Shown in pieces: positions 9,111 to 16,414 of a DNA stretch of 41,576 nucleotides. Origin of the DNA: Ignavibacteriales bacterium (GTDB lineage Bacteria > Bacteroidota > Ignavibacteria > Ignavibacteriales > SURF-24); contig QZKB01000077.1 of NCBI GenBank assembly GCA_003599415.1, forward strand, positions 1 to 41,576, written 5' to 3'. The notes under the pieces are model-generated. The model worked only from the letters and a program-made list of their open reading frames with translations, was not told the origin of the DNA and did no database searches. Position 1 is the stretch's first letter. Each line of letters begins with the position of its first letter. A program made the translations under genes and the position numbers.

Positions 9111-9707
9111 ATGAAAAAATTGATTTTTGCTTCCGGCAACAAAGGTAAAGTTGAAGAAGTAAAAAAAATATTTGAAAATGATAAATATGAAATTATCTCG
9201 CTGCACGATTTGGACAATGCGCCTGAGATTGTTGAAGATGGAGATACATTCGAAGCAAACGCGAGAATAAAAGCTGAAATCATATTTAATAAATTTGGAT
9301 TGCCAACGATTGCGGATGATTCCGGTTTGGCAGTTGAACAATTAGATGGAGCACCTGGTGTTTATTCCGCCCGTTACGCTTTTGAAGGATGTACCTATGA
9401 TGATAACAATAAAAAGTTATTGACTGAATTAAAAAATTTACCTGAACCTCATATTGCTAAATTTGTCTGCTGTGCCGTCTATCTTGACGAGAAAAATTAT
9501 CTGTCATCTATTGGAGAAGTGCATGGTAAGATAATTAAAGAAAGAAGGGGAACAATGGGATTTGGTTATGATCCGATTTTTTTGCCGGATAATTTTGAAA
9601 AAACACTTGCAGAGCTTAACTTAGAAGAGAAAAATAGTATCAGTCATCGTTCTGTAGCATTTAATAAATTAAAAAAACAAATTCTTGTAGCAGAGAGGAA
9701 AAGATGA
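9111..9707 (+). CDS. rdgB: XTP/dITP diphosphatase (HAM1/RdgB family)
   Basis: 198 residues, the full family length. It hydrolyses ITP, dITP and XTP to monophosphates plus pyrophosphate, keeping deaminated purines out of DNA and RNA. Visible motifs are ASGNKGKVEEVKKIF at the N-terminus (substrate-binding SxNxxK type), TFEANARIKA, ADDSGLAVEQLDGAPGVYSA, GTMGFGYDPIF and SISHRSVAF near the C-terminus. The ATG follows AAAGGA. Its stop overlaps the next gene's start by four bases (ATGA), implying translational coupling. Confidence 0.96.
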   Translation: MKKLIFASGNKGKVEEVKKIFENDKYEIISLHDLDNAPEIVEDGDTFEANARIKAEIIFNKFGLPTIADDSGLAVEQLDGAPGVYSARYAFEGCTYDDNNKKLLTELKNLPEPHIAKFVCCAVYLDEKNYLSSIGEVHGKIIKERRGTMGFGYDPIFLPDNFEKTLAELNLEEKNSISHRSVAFNKLKKQILVAERKR

Positions 9708-10504
9708 AAAAAATTAAATTGTTAATTGCTTTATCTGTATTTGCTTTTATGTTCAGTTCCTGTAGTAAAGATGAAGGAACAGCTTCAGATAATGCGAACC
9801 AGGTACAGGCACAAAAATATTACCCGGGAGCTGTAGGAACTAGTTATAATTATAATGTGACATTTGTAAATGGTGGCGGTCAGTCAAAACAAGGTTTGCG
9901 ATATGTCCGGTTTACAAACCAGACACAATTAGGGAGCACAACATATTTCGTTCAATCTAATAGAATGATCTTTAGTGATGATTCTACTGTTTCAACTTCA
10001 TACTTTAGAAAAACTGACGGAGGAGTTTACTTCTTTGTGGATACAACAGGACTTTCTAATTTTATCCCTGATTCACTTCGTTCTGTACTAACGGTTGAAA
10101 TTGATAAAGAGCAGAATATTTTCAATTCCACGCTGGATAAGAATTATCCCTGGAAAGTTTATAAAATGAATGTTAAATACAGCAACATAACATTCTCAAT
10201 CATTGATGTAACCGCAAGCTACCTTGGAAGCGAAGATGTTGTTTTGGGACTTAATACCGGTAATGTAACCAAGACTGCCGAAAAGGTTAAATATTTATTA
10301 ACATTAAGCATACCTGATATTACTGGAACGGGCAGTTCAAAGTCAGGTAAGTTTACTGCTTATGGCTGGTATGTAAAAGATCTTGGTGTTGTTAAGTGGG
10401 ATGGAAATGTTACTGTGTTAAATGCCGTTAGCGGGAACTCAATCGATTTTGATGATACAACAAATACTATGACCCAGGTTATTTCGTCTTATGATATCAA
10501 ATAG
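9704..10504 (+). CDS. Putative surface lipoprotein, unknown function
   Basis: 266 residues. A lipoprotein signal peptide ends in FMFSSC (lipidated Cys20). The residues after the cysteine, SKDEG, are acidic and resemble the Bacteroidota lipoprotein export signal, which would place it on the outer face of the outer membrane. The mature part is beta-rich (VGTSYNYNVTFVNGG, KYLLTLSIPDITGTG) with no recognised domain. Translation is coupled to rdgB through ATGA. It is the last gene before a two-way terminator. Known: the lipobox. Inferred: surface exposure. Confidence 0.85.
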   Translation: MKKIKLLIALSVFAFMFSSCSKDEGTASDNANQVQAQKYYPGAVGTSYNYNVTFVNGGGQSKQGLRYVRFTNQTQLGSTTYFVQSNRMIFSDDSTVSTSYFRKTDGGVYFFVDTTGLSNFIPDSLRSVLTVEIDKEQNIFNSTLDKNYPWKVYKMNVKYSNITFSIIDVTASYLGSEDVVLGLNTGNVTKTAEKVKYLLTLSIPDITGTGSSKSGKFTAYGWYVKDLGVVKWDGNVTVLNAVSGNSIDFDDTTNTMTQVISSYDIK

Positions 10505-10505
10505 C

Positions 10506-10582
10506 GTAGAGTAAGATTAGGAGTAAGAGCAAGATTTATTTAGTTATTTCTGCTCTTACTCTTTCTCTTAATCTTAATCTTG
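10506..10582. terminator. Two-way terminator with purine-repeat arms between convergent genes
   Basis: The core stem GAGTAAGAGCA (10521-10531) pairs perfectly with TGCTCTTACTC (10551-10561). Outer arms AAGATTA and TAATCTT extend it imperfectly. The arms consist of slightly varied hexamers (AAGATT, GAGTAA, AAGAGC). It sits between the lipoprotein gene (+) and ubiE (-), whose transcripts converge here. Confidence 0.7.
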
Positions 10583-10583
10583 T

Positions 10584-11267
10584 TCATTTTGTCGCAATAA
10601 CTACCTGTACTATTCCAAATGTAAGTGATTTTGTATCTACCTTACTAAAGTCAGCTTGCTCTAACAATTCCTTAAGATTTATTTTTTCATCAAACTCGTG
10701 GACTGATTCCGGCAGGTAAATATAAGCTTCCTTGTCTCTGGAAATTAAATTTCCGATCAACGGAAGAATACGTGTAAAATAAAATTTGTACAGAACTTTA
10801 AAGAAAATATTTTTTGGAAGTCTGAATTCAAGTATTGTAACTTTTCCGTTCGGCTTCAAAACACTTCTAAATGAACTGAAAGCTTTGGGAATGTCATAGA
10901 AATTTCTTACACCAAAAGCTACCGTTATATTTGTAAAAGATGAGTCTTTAAATGGCAGAAATTCAGCTACCATTTCAACGGAACATCCTTTTATCCATTC
11001 TGCTTTTGAATTAAATAACTTAAGCATTTTGTATGATAAATCTGCTCCGTAAATATTTTTAACTCCGGCATTATGTGCGGTAATTGCAAAGTCACCTGTT
11101 CCGCAGGCAACATCAAGAAGAATGGAATTCTCATTCATACCTGAATATTTTATTGCCTTCCTTCGCCAGTAATAATCGGTCCCAAAACTTAAAAGGTGAT
11201 TAAGGAAATCGTACCTGTAGGCAATTGAATCAAAAATTCTTTTAACTTGTTTTTTCTTTTCGCTCAT
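10584..11267 (-). CDS. ubiE: Demethylmenaquinone / ubiquinone C-methyltransferase
   Basis: 227 residues, the normal UbiE/MenG length. It transfers a methyl group from S-adenosylmethionine to the quinone ring, the last step of menaquinone synthesis; menaquinone is the likely product here. The N-terminal signature is RIFDSIAYRYDFLNHLLSFG and the SAM motif I is LLDVACGTGDF, followed by GVRNF and VTILEFRLPK, both typical of UbiE. The ATG at 11267 has GAGAG upstream. It is divergent from a Cys-repeat protein across a 67-base gap, so the two may share control. Confidence 0.95.
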   Translation of the reverse strand: MSEKKKQVKRIFDSIAYRYDFLNHLLSFGTDYYWRRKAIKYSGMNENSILLDVACGTGDFAITAHNAGVKNIYGADLSYKMLKLFNSKAEWIKGCSVEMVAEFLPFKDSSFTNITVAFGVRNFYDIPKAFSSFRSVLKPNGKVTILEFRLPKNIFFKVLYKFYFTRILPLIGNLISRDKEAYIYLPESVHEFDEKINLKELLEQADFSKVDTKSLTFGIVQVVIATK

Positions 11268-11283
11268 TAATTTTCTCTCACTT

Positions 11284-11297
11284 GCAATTCATATTGC
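11284..11297. promoter_or_regulatory. Short dyad in the divergent ubiE / Cys-repeat promoter region
   Basis: GCAAT-N4-ATTGC lies in the middle of the gap between two divergent genes. It could be an operator serving both, but a 5-bp arm is weak evidence. Confidence 0.25.
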
Positions 11298-11334
11298 GAA
11301 TAATTAATTTCTGACAGTACAAATGGAGAGAGAA

Positions 11335-11661
11335 ATGAATAAATATCTGGCAGCGATTCACGAAAACGTCTGTTCAGTTTGTGTTGATTCTTCGGAAGCC
11401 GGGAATTGTTTATTAACCGATAACGAGGTATGTGCCGTTGAAAAATATTTACCGGAAATTGTCGAAATTGTTCATTCTGTCCAAAGCGAAAATATAAATG
11501 ATTACATTGAAGCGCTGCATGATCAGTTATGCTCTCATTGCCGTGCACAGGATTCCGGGAATTATTGTGAATTACGTGAAGATGTAAATTGTGCATTGGA
11601 CAGATATTTCCCGTTAATTGTTGAAGTAATCCACAGGGTGGATAAATCTACTGTAGCTTAG
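11335..11661 (+). CDS. Small protein with two four-cysteine repeats, unknown function
   Basis: 108 residues from the ATG at 11335, which has GGAGAG just upstream; an in-frame ATG at 11323 would bury that site. It consists of two tandem repeats with identical spacing, C-x2-C-x8-C-x7-C: Cys13, 16, 25, 33 and Cys66, 69, 78, 86, 53 residues apart. Each is followed by a helix of the same type (YLPEIVEIVHSV and YFPLIVEVIHRV). There is no signal peptide, so it should be cytoplasmic. Eight regularly placed cysteines suggest two metal centres (zinc or an iron-sulfur cluster), but the spacing is not that of classical ferredoxins. I do not recognise the family. Divergent from ubiE; its 3' end overlaps the convergent PAP2 gene by 14 bases. 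Confidence 0.85.
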   Translation: MNKYLAAIHENVCSVCVDSSEAGNCLLTDNEVCAVEKYLPEIVEIVHSVQSENINDYIEALHDQLCSHCRAQDSGNYCELREDVNCALDRYFPLIVEVIHRVDKSTVA

Positions 11662-12601
11662 ATAATTTATATTCATTTAATCCTTTAAATCTCTGCCAGA
11701 AATTGAATATATAATTTCCCGTCCACATTGTAATAATCATAAAAACCAGGCCGCCAACCAAATCAATAAAGTAATGGTATCTCAAATATAAAGTTGAAAA
11801 TATTAAAAGCAATCCATCCGGAATTATAAAATATCTGGATTTAACATTAAGCTTATAAGCAACATACATTACAATCAGAGTCATCTGTGTATGCCCGCTT
11901 GGAAAAACATCTCTTTGAACAAGTTCGGCAGGATTCAATGTTCCATTTGGGATTGATTCACCGAGATTTGTAACTTCACGAAGTAAGTTAGTGATGAATA
12001 ATCCCGGTAGTTCGGAATCAGTTGCAGCAAAATCATGCAAAGTAAAACGCGGACCAACTGCAGGCACAAGGAAATACCCGATGTAAGAAAGAAAGAATCC
12101 ATAGACTACACAGAAAGCCATATACTCAAGCTCAATCCATTTCTTTTTTAACACAAGATTAATACCCAGGATTACCGGAAGGAAATAAAAGGTTGCATAA
12201 ACAATCTGTAAAAGTTCTGTTAGAACAGGATGAGCAAATTTATATAAAACTACTGTAGGATCTGCTCCAAAAATAAACCTGTCAATGGCAATTAAGGTCT
12301 GGTCATAATCAATATTTCTGATGGGCTTAACCATCAGGTAAAGTTCTTTAAATGTAAACAGGATCAAAGGGACTAAGTAGAAATAATGAGCATACATCCA
12401 GCCTTTTCCTGGTTTGCTGTTATGCTGCTTTGCAAGATAGAATACAAGACTAATCACACCGGAATTAATAATTATAAGCAGATACCAGCCTGTAATTCTT
12501 TCGTAAAAAATAAGATTAAGAAAAGACAGGAAGAGGAAAAAGCACACTACAGATAAATCCGTAGCATTAAGTAATTTAAAGAGCGATTTCAGAAATTTCA
12601 T
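11648..12601 (-). CDS. PAP2-superfamily membrane phosphatase / phosphotransferase
   Basis: 317 residues with about six to eight membrane segments. The PAP2 motifs are near the C-terminus: PSGHTQ (residues 234-239) and LRYHYFIDLVGG with His276 and Asp280. The stretch PAVGPRFTLHD before them resembles the inositol-phosphorylceramide-synthase-like (PAP2_3/AUR1) subgroup. The enzyme probably handles a lipid phosphate such as phosphatidate, undecaprenyl diphosphate or a phosphosphingolipid. Its ATG overlaps the mgtE stop by one base (TAATG), so translation is coupled. It is the last gene of the rsmA-mgtE-PAP2 operon. Confidence 0.88.
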   Translation of the reverse strand: MKFLKSLFKLLNATDLSVVCFFLFLSFLNLIFYERITGWYLLIIINSGVISLVFYLAKQHNSKPGKGWMYAHYFYLVPLILFTFKELYLMVKPIRNIDYDQTLIAIDRFIFGADPTVVLYKFAHPVLTELLQIVYATFYFLPVILGINLVLKKKWIELEYMAFCVVYGFFLSYIGYFLVPAVGPRFTLHDFAATDSELPGLFITNLLREVTNLGESIPNGTLNPAELVQRDVFPSGHTQMTLIVMYVAYKLNVKSRYFIIPDGLLLIFSTLYLRYHYFIDLVGGLVFMIITMWTGNYIFNFWQRFKGLNEYKLSKLQ

Positions 12602-13986
12602 TAGTTAAAATAGAATAGAGTTATTAAAGAAAAATAAATTATTAAACCGATTATATCATTTGTAGTGGCTACAAACGGACCGGTTGATATTGCAGGATCA
12701 ATGTTAAATTTCTTTAGTATTAGCGGAACAATTGCACCGATCATAGTTGCATTTATCATAATTATTATAAGCGATACAGAAAGTATAAGTGAAAATCTTA
12801 AACCACTGTGCCAGAAAAATAAGGTCGCAGTTAATAAGACAGCACCGCATGCTAGTCCGTTAAACAATGCGACTTTAAACTCTTTAGTTAATCTTTTAAA
12901 ACTCTGACCGAGCCAGATATCACCGGTAGCTAAACCTCTTACTACTACAATTGCAGATTGTGTTCCGGAGCTGCCGCCCATTGCCATAACAATTGGGATA
13001 AAGATGCCTGCTATATAAATTTGTTCTATTGTTGCCTGAAAAGAAGAGAGAACGCTCGCACTAACCAGTTCTCCTATAAGAGATACCATTAGCCATGGCA
13101 GTCTGTTTCTGGAAATAGTAAGTGCAGAGTCACTAACTTCTTCCTCTTCAGTTAAACCTGCAAGTTTCTGGATATCTTCAGCTGCTTCCTCATGGATTAC
13201 ATCAACAACGTCATCAATTGTGATTCTACCAAGCATTATCCTGTTTTCATCTACAACCGGAATAGATATCAAATCATATTTTTCCATCATCTGTGCTACT
13301 TGTTCCTGATCTGTATCCGGCGTAACAAATATCAGATCCTCCTCGATAATACTAGAAATGCTTTTTTCAAGTGGATTAATGAGCAAAGCTTTAAGAAGTA
13401 TAGTCCCGAGTAATTTTCCTGAATCGCTTAAAACATATAACTGATAAATATGGTCTATATCTTCTGAGTATTTTCTGATTTCTTCAATCGCGTCTTTTAC
13501 TGTAGAGTGTTCACTTATTGAAATGAAATCGCTGCTCATTATACCGCCGGCAGAATCCTCGGGGTATTTTAATAATTCCTTTACGTCTTCCGAATCTTCA
13601 CGTTCAAGATTTTCAAGAACTTCTTCTGCAATCTCATCCGGTAATTCAGCAACAATATCTGTAGCATCATCCAGTTCAAGTTCATCAACAATATCAGTTA
13701 TCTTGCTTGTTTCAGTCTCTTCAAGTACTGCTTCCCTGATATTCTCGTCTACTTCAATTATAACTTCACTTGCGGTTTCAGTATCAAGCAGATGAAATAT
13801 ATAAATAGCATCTTCTGTTGAAAGATGATTCATCAACTCGGCTATGTCAGCGGGATGGAGATCGTAGATAATATTAAGAAGGCTTTGGGAAGATTTGCTT
13901 GAAATTAAATCTGATATATCTTCAAGAAGTGCTTTATCAATTTGGATTAAGCTTCTTACATTGATTTTTTTATTCACCTGATTCAA
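12601..13986 (-). CDS. mgtE: Magnesium transporter MgtE
   Basis: 461 residues, full length. Domain order: MgtE N domain (about 20-140), a CBS pair (about 148-270) that senses Mg2+, and a five-segment membrane domain (about 298-461) with MAMGGSSGTQS, the pore-lining signature (usually GGNAGTQS; the SS is a mild variation). It imports Mg2+ and closes when internal Mg2+ is high. The start is a TTG at 13986, chosen because GGGAG lies 7-8 bases upstream inside the rsmA end; a GTG three codons later lacks that site. It overlaps rsmA by 17 bases and the PAP2 gene by one. Confidence 0.95.
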   Translation of the reverse strand: MNQVNKKINVRSLIQIDKALLEDISDLISSKSSQSLLNIIYDLHPADIAELMNHLSTEDAIYIFHLLDTETASEVIIEVDENIREAVLEETETSKITDIVDELELDDATDIVAELPDEIAEEVLENLEREDSEDVKELLKYPEDSAGGIMSSDFISISEHSTVKDAIEEIRKYSEDIDHIYQLYVLSDSGKLLGTILLKALLINPLEKSISSIIEEDLIFVTPDTDQEQVAQMMEKYDLISIPVVDENRIMLGRITIDDVVDVIHEEAAEDIQKLAGLTEEEEVSDSALTISRNRLPWLMVSLIGELVSASVLSSFQATIEQIYIAGIFIPIVMAMGGSSGTQSAIVVVRGLATGDIWLGQSFKRLTKEFKVALFNGLACGAVLLTATLFFWHSGLRFSLILSVSLIIIMINATMIGAIVPLILKKFNIDPAISTGPFVATTNDIIGLIIYFSLITLFYFN

Positions 13987-14785
13987 GTTTTTTCTCCCGT
14001 ATAAATTGGGTTAGTTGGATGAATTCATTTAAATCAAGTTGTTCTGCCCGTAATGATAAATCGATGCCACAGTCTGTAAAATCAAGTCGTCCAAATATAC
14101 TATTATTTAACGAATTCTTTAAGGTTTTTCTTCTGTTGCCAAAACATGCTTTTACAGTTCTGATGAACAGCGCATTAAATTCAACATCAGTTAAACTTTT
14201 ATTAAAATGAAGATGAACAATTGCAGAATTAACATTTGGTTTAGGATAAAAGACATTAGGCGATACTTTAAAACACAAATCAACTTTTGCAAAGTAGTTT
14301 AATACAACAGCAAGAATGCCATAATCCTTCGTACCTTTCTTTCCGGTCATTCTTAATGCAACCTCATTCTGTACCATTAAAACCGTATCATTTATACTCT
14401 CAAGATTATGAAATAGTTTGAAAAGAATGGGGGAGGTTAGGTTATAAGGAATATTGCCCACTATTCTTAATTTACTGCCAACTTGTTTAGAAATTTCAGT
14501 AAGATTTAACTCAAGAAAATCCTCATTAAGAATTTTAATTTTGCTTAACTCGCTGCTAAGATTTTCAACTACACGCTTGTCTATTTCTACGGCAATAATA
14601 TTTTTAGTTCTTTCATAAAGAAAGCGGGTTAATGCTCCCTGACCGGGTCCAATTTCAACTATCCATTCATTTTCTAGCGGATTAATCTCATTTGCAATTT
14701 TACCAAGTATATTCTTGTCAACAAGGTAATTCTGCCCGAACCTTTTAAGAGGTTTGATATCTTTATTCAGTTTTTTATTTGTCAA
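13970..14785 (-). CDS. rsmA: 16S rRNA dimethyladenosine transferase
   Basis: 271 residues, normal length. It dimethylates two adjacent adenosines in the 3' hairpin of 16S rRNA during 30S maturation. N-terminal KRFGQNYLVDKNI, SAM motif EIGPGQGALT and the catalytic NIPYNLTSP (NLPY-type) are all present, as is the C-terminal helical domain with FGNRRKTL. The start is TTG at 14785 with AGGA about 12 bases upstream; no in-frame ATG fits the conserved N-terminus. First gene of an operon with mgtE and PAP2. Confidence 0.96.
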   Translation of the reverse strand: MTNKKLNKDIKPLKRFGQNYLVDKNILGKIANEINPLENEWIVEIGPGQGALTRFLYERTKNIIAVEIDKRVVENLSSELSKIKILNEDFLELNLTEISKQVGSKLRIVGNIPYNLTSPILFKLFHNLESINDTVLMVQNEVALRMTGKKGTKDYGILAVVLNYFAKVDLCFKVSPNVFYPKPNVNSAIVHLHFNKSLTDVEFNALFIRTVKACFGNRRKTLKNSLNNSIFGRLDFTDCGIDLSLRAEQLDLNEFIQLTQFIREKKLESGE

Positions 14786-14891
14786 TGATTTTAATCCTGA
14801 ATTTTGATTTTTCTCTTTTGCTTAAATTTTTATTCTTATTTATATTCTGATGGAAATATAACTATTAATCTACAAATTAAAGGACCCGCAT

Positions 14892-15281
14892 ATGAAAAAA
14901 ATATTTTACTTCTTTTTATTTTTAGTGCTGGTTGGTTCCTATAGCCAATTACAAGCACAATCCTGCGACATTCTTTATTTTTGTGTAAGCTATGACGGTA
15001 AAGAAGTTGATTGTAGTGATCGTTTCTACGCCGGCAAACTTACTGTAATGGCTCGTCTTGCTAAAGAAATTTATTATACTAAAGTCACAGTTCAATTGGA
15101 TAAATATAATCCACGAGAGGGGAAATTCGAGTATTATAAAGAATACCCGTTTGATACCGAATCCGATATGACTTATATATATTTCCCGGGTGTAGAATTT
15201 AGCGATAAAGGATTTTACAGGGTTTTCCTTTTAGACCCAAACAAAAATACAATTACAAGCGCACTCGTTGAAATAATTTAA
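14892..15281 (+). CDS. Small secreted protein, unknown function
   Basis: 129 residues. A signal peptide ends near residue 22 (SQLQAQ|S). The mature part is about 107 residues with cysteines at the N-terminal end (SCDILYFC, VDCSD) and an alternating beta pattern (KLTVMARLAKEIYYTKVTVQL, GFYRVFLLD), suggesting a small beta-sandwich with a disulfide. No family recognised. The ATG is preceded by AAAGGA. It is monocistronic, with a stem-loop after it. Confidence 0.8.
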   Translation: MKKIFYFFLFLVLVGSYSQLQAQSCDILYFCVSYDGKEVDCSDRFYAGKLTVMARLAKEIYYTKVTVQLDKYNPREGKFEYYKEYPFDTESDMTYIYFPGVEFSDKGFYRVFLLDPNKNTITSALVEII

Positions 15282-15303
15282 ATACCGGAACTTGCTTGTG
15301 TTT

Positions 15304-15333
15304 AATGGCGGTAAAAGAAAATATACCGCCATT
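15304..15333 (+). terminator. Stem-loop after the small secreted protein gene
   Basis: Perfect 10-bp stem AATGGCGGTA / TACCGCCATT with a 10-base A-rich loop. The T-run after it is weak (GATTTAA), so terminator strength is uncertain. Confidence 0.6.
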
Positions 15334-15363
15334 GATTTAATACATACTGTTACTTTATTTTTG
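15332..15363 (+). promoter_or_regulatory. Bacteroidota-type promoter for the ROK kinase
   Basis: TTG at 15332-15334 and TATTTTTG at 15356-15363 fit the -33 TTG / -7 TAnnTTTG consensus, with 21 bases between them. The -7 element lies 23 bases before the ATG. This is the best two-element match in the window. Confidence 0.55.
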
Positions 15364-15386
15364 AATTAGAATAAATTAAGGAAAAT

Positions 15387-16367
15387 ATGGTGAGCAAAAA
15401 CTATTTAATCTCAGTAGATTTTGGCGGGACCAAGATTCTAACAGCACTTTTGGATTCGAAACATAAAATTATTGCAAGGTTAAAAGTAGCTACTGATGCA
15501 AGCAGGGGAAAAATGTTTATGGTTAAAACGCTTGCCGGAGCAATTCAAAAGTTATTAGAAGAATCTAAACTTAAAGAAACAGACATAAAAGCGATTTGCA
15601 TTGGTATTCCGGGTTCTGTCAATCCTTATACAGGCGAAATTGGTACTGCTCCAAATCTTGGAATAACAAATTTTAATTTCAGGGAGGCTATTGCAAAATA
15701 TTTTTCTATTCCTGTTTTAATTGAAAATGATGTTAATCTTGGCGCACTCGGTGTAGTGAACTTTGAATTGAAAGGGCAGGGTAAGAACTCAATGTTTGTT
15801 TTTGTTGGTACAGGAATAGGCGGTGCTTTATTCTTTGACGGAAAGATTTACAGAGGTACAAATAATTTTGCCGGTGAAATTGGTCATATGATTGTACAAC
15901 CTAATGGTCCTTTATGCGGATGCGGAAAAAAGGGTTGCTTTGAGGCTTTGGCTGGCAGGCTTGCCATAGTAAGAGAAATTAAAAAAGAACTAAAGAAAAA
16001 GCCGAAGGGAGTGCTTAAACAATATGCAACCGGCAAAAAGCCGATTAAAAGCAAGGCACTTGCTTTGGCTGTAAAGAAAAGAGACCCGATTGCATTAAAA
16101 CATATTGATAATGCTTGTCATACAATCGGTCAGACTTTGGCTAATATTACCACGTTGCTTAATCTTGATCTAATAGTTTTAGGCGGTGGTGTAATTGAAG
16201 CTGTAGGTAAATATATGCTTCCAAAAATAAAATCCTCATTCAAAGAATTTGTTATGAAAGATTCCGGTAGGAATATTAAAATAATAAATACTGCATTAGG
16301 TGATGATGCGGCAATTTACGGCGGTATTGCATTAGCAGATGAATTTAAAGATATGCTTGAAAAATAA
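15387..16367 (+). CDS. ROK-family sugar kinase (glucokinase-like)
   Basis: 326 residues, normal for ROK kinases. The ATP-binding motif is VDFGGTKI at the N-terminus and IENDVN provides the catalytic Asp. FAGEIGHM supplies the sugar-contacting Glu/His and CGCGKKGCFE is the ROK zinc motif. It lacks an N-terminal HTH, so it is a kinase rather than a NagC/XylR-type repressor. It likely phosphorylates glucose or an N-acetyl-hexosamine, feeding glycolysis. A Lys-rich insertion after the zinc motif (about residues 200-232) is slightly longer than usual. The start ATG has AAGGAAA upstream. Confidence 0.92.
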   Translation: MVSKNYLISVDFGGTKILTALLDSKHKIIARLKVATDASRGKMFMVKTLAGAIQKLLEESKLKETDIKAICIGIPGSVNPYTGEIGTAPNLGITNFNFREAIAKYFSIPVLIENDVNLGALGVVNFELKGQGKNSMFVFVGTGIGGALFFDGKIYRGTNNFAGEIGHMIVQPNGPLCGCGKKGCFEALAGRLAIVREIKKELKKKPKGVLKQYATGKKPIKSKALALAVKKRDPIALKHIDNACHTIGQTLANITTLLNLDLIVLGGGVIEAVGKYMLPKIKSSFKEFVMKDSGRNIKIINTALGDDAAIYGGIALADEFKDMLEK

Positions 16368-16414
16368 TCTGTGTAAAAATTTAAGATGATTTTTCGGACG
16401 GACAAGCAAATCAG

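Noticed and set aside
13523..13795. Ser-rich plus-strand reading frame
   Set aside because: It is antisense to the acidic, Glu/Asp-rich part of mgtE and its composition is explained by that.
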